Assembly: GCF_038561935.1 (NCBI RefSeq)
Contig: NZ_CP102770.1
Span: 992,001-1,056,000, forward strand
Direction of reading: 5' to 3'
DNA from: Myxococcus stipitatus
GTDB taxonomy: Bacteria > Myxococcota > Myxococcia > Myxococcales > Myxococcaceae
DNA: 64,000 bases
Below the pieces are notes generated by a model. It made no database searches. It was not told the DNA's origin and saw only the letters and a list, made by a program, of their open reading frames with translations. Position numbers and translations under genes: made by a program. The stretch's first letter is position 1, and the number at the start of each line of letters is the position of its first letter. Shown piece after piece: positions 63,005-64,000 of this stretch.

Positions 63005-64000
63005 ATGTCCTCGAACGTGAAAGCCCGCGCCGCGCTCGCCGCCGCCTCCATGTGGGTGGCCACTCCGGCGCTCGCGCAGGCTCCGCAGCCCGAAGCCCCC
63101 GCCGCGCAGGCCCCGCAGCCCACCATCACCAAGGCCCCGGAGCTGGTGCGGTCCGTGAGCGCCCAGTATCCCGAGGCCGCGCTCGCCCAGGGCCTCACCG
63201 CCTCCGTGCGCCTCCTCATCACCATCGGCGCGGACGGCGCGGTGACGGACGTGCAGCCCACCGAGCCCGTCGGCAACGGCTTCGACGAGGCCGCGCTCGC
63301 CGCCGTGCGCCAGTTCCAGTTCTCGCCCGCGGAAGTCGACGGCGTGCCCGCGCCGGTGCAGGTGGAGTACGTCTACCACTTCACCCTCAACACCCCGCCG
63401 CCCGCCGAGGGCGCCGCCGCGGAGGCGGAGGCCCCCAAGGCCACCCTCACCGGCCAGCTCATCTCCCGAGGCAGCCGCTCGCGCGTGGCCGGCGCCACCG
63501 TGCGCTGCGGCGACGAAGCGGATGCCCCCGAGGCGGTGTCGGACGAAGAGGGCCGCTTCACCCTCGAGGTGCCGCCGGGCGAGTGCGCGATGCGCGTCAT
63601 CGCCTCCGGCTACCAGCTCTACCAGACGAAGGAGACGCTCAAGGCCAACGAGACCACCGAGGTGAAGCTCTACCTGGCTCCGGCCGGGAGCGCCTTCGAG
63701 ACGGTGGTGCGCTCCGCGCGTCCCAAGAAGGAAGTCGTCCGCCGCACCGTCACGCGCGAGGAGGCGCAGAAGACGCCGGGCACCTTCGGCGACCCCATCC
63801 GCGTCATCCAGACGCTGCCGGGCGTGGCGCGCGCGCCCTTCATCTCCGGCGACCTCCTGGTGCGCGGCTCCAACCCGGGCCAGACGGCGACGATGATGGA
63901 CGGGGTCCGCATCCCCAACCTCTTCCACCTGCTCGGCGGCCCCTCCGTCGTGAACGGCGAGTTCATCGACTCGCTCGACTTCTACCCGGGCGGCTACGGC
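63005..64000 (+). CDS. TonB-dependent receptor with N-terminal TonB-type domain (3' truncated by window)
   Basis: At least 332 residues, open to the window end. In order: signal peptide (1-25), a TonB C-terminal-like domain (about 40-130: YPEAALAQGLTASVRLLITI ... VRQFQFSPAEVDGVP), a carboxypeptidase-regulatory-like domain (about 145-222), and the beginning of a receptor plug (VIQTLPGVARAPFISGDLLV and RGSNPGQTATMMDGVRIPN). The barrel would follow outside the window. A receptor carrying the very domain normally found in its energiser is a known but uncommon myxobacterial design. It is preceded by the ExbB-ExbD-TonB operon. Confidence 0.88.
   Translation, partial: MSSNVKARAALAAASMWVATPALAQAPQPEAPAAQAPQPTITKAPELVRSVSAQYPEAALAQGLTASVRLLITIGADGAVTDVQPTEPVGNGFDEAALAAVRQFQFSPAEVDGVPAPVQVEYVYHFTLNTPPPAEGAAAEAEAPKATLTGQLISRGSRSRVAGATVRCGDEADAPEAVSDEEGRFTLEVPPGECAMRVIASGYQLYQTKETLKANETTEVKLYLAPAGSAFETVVRSARPKKEVVRRTVTREEAQKTPGTFGDPIRVIQTLPGVARAPFISGDLLVRGSNPGQTATMMDGVRIPNLFHLLGGPSVVNGEFIDSLDFYPGGYG

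Overview
The window reads as a chromosomal stretch of a fruiting myxobacterium, probably a Myxococcus/Corallococcus/Pyxidicoccus relative. Supporting signs are very high GC with strong G/C preference at third codon positions, many lipoproteins and secreted proteases with PPC-type C-terminal domains, a protease of the HEIGH/M57 type first known from Myxococcus, abundant two-component proteins and an ECF sigma factor of the SigX6 kind. I see no rRNA, tRNA, CRISPR array, insertion sequence or prophage. The genus is an inference.

Layout. 1-13.4 kb is mixed housekeeping and envelope: a DUF1615 lipoprotein, a Cys-rich protein, a 601-residue acyl-CoA dehydrogenase behind a possibly frameshifted small gene, a secreted alpha-barrel protein coupled to a small membrane protein, a beta-lactamase-fold lipoprotein, an ankyrin-SUKH protein, an ECF sigma factor and a 7TM-DISM chemoreceptor-like protein. 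At 13.5-14.5 kb an overlapping pair of lipoprotein genes has visibly lower GC than its surroundings. One of them resembles a degenerate JAB/DUF4329 domain.

14.9-24.4 kb is the clearest functional unit. It holds a complete trans-4-hydroxy-L-proline catabolic operon: epimerase, three-subunit D-hydroxyproline dehydrogenase, deaminase and alpha-ketoglutarate semialdehyde dehydrogenase. A secreted M9-type collagenase converges on it, and a PAS-AraC regulator is divergent from the collagenase. Together they could cut collagen-like protein outside the cell and take its diagnostic amino acid to 2-oxoglutarate. A 62-codon relic of the alpha subunit's Rossmann N-terminus sits inside the operon.

25.1-31.2 kb holds a divergent pair of distantly similar exported proteins and a five-gene, mostly overlapping TadE/TadG-like operon without its ATPase or secretin. 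31.5-37.8 kb is signalling: a 1027-residue PAS/GAF histidine kinase coupled to a REC-kinase hybrid, a single-domain response regulator and an FRG-domain protein. 38-49.7 kb has a TPR lipoprotein, an M57 protease with two near-identical PPC repeats behind a good sigma-54 promoter candidate, MFS and AEC transporters, a nucleotidyltransferase and small unknowns.

49.8-59.9 kb is the most unusual region. A two-gene alpha-2-macroglobulin-like protein lacks a recognisable thioester. After it come an EAD1-trypsin protease, a large membrane protein of no recognised family and two tandem membrane-anchored eight-Cys paralogues. This looks like a possible undescribed envelope surveillance or conflict system. 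The window ends with an SDR gene and an ExbB-ExbD-TonB operon followed by a TonB-dependent receptor that itself carries a TonB C-terminal domain.
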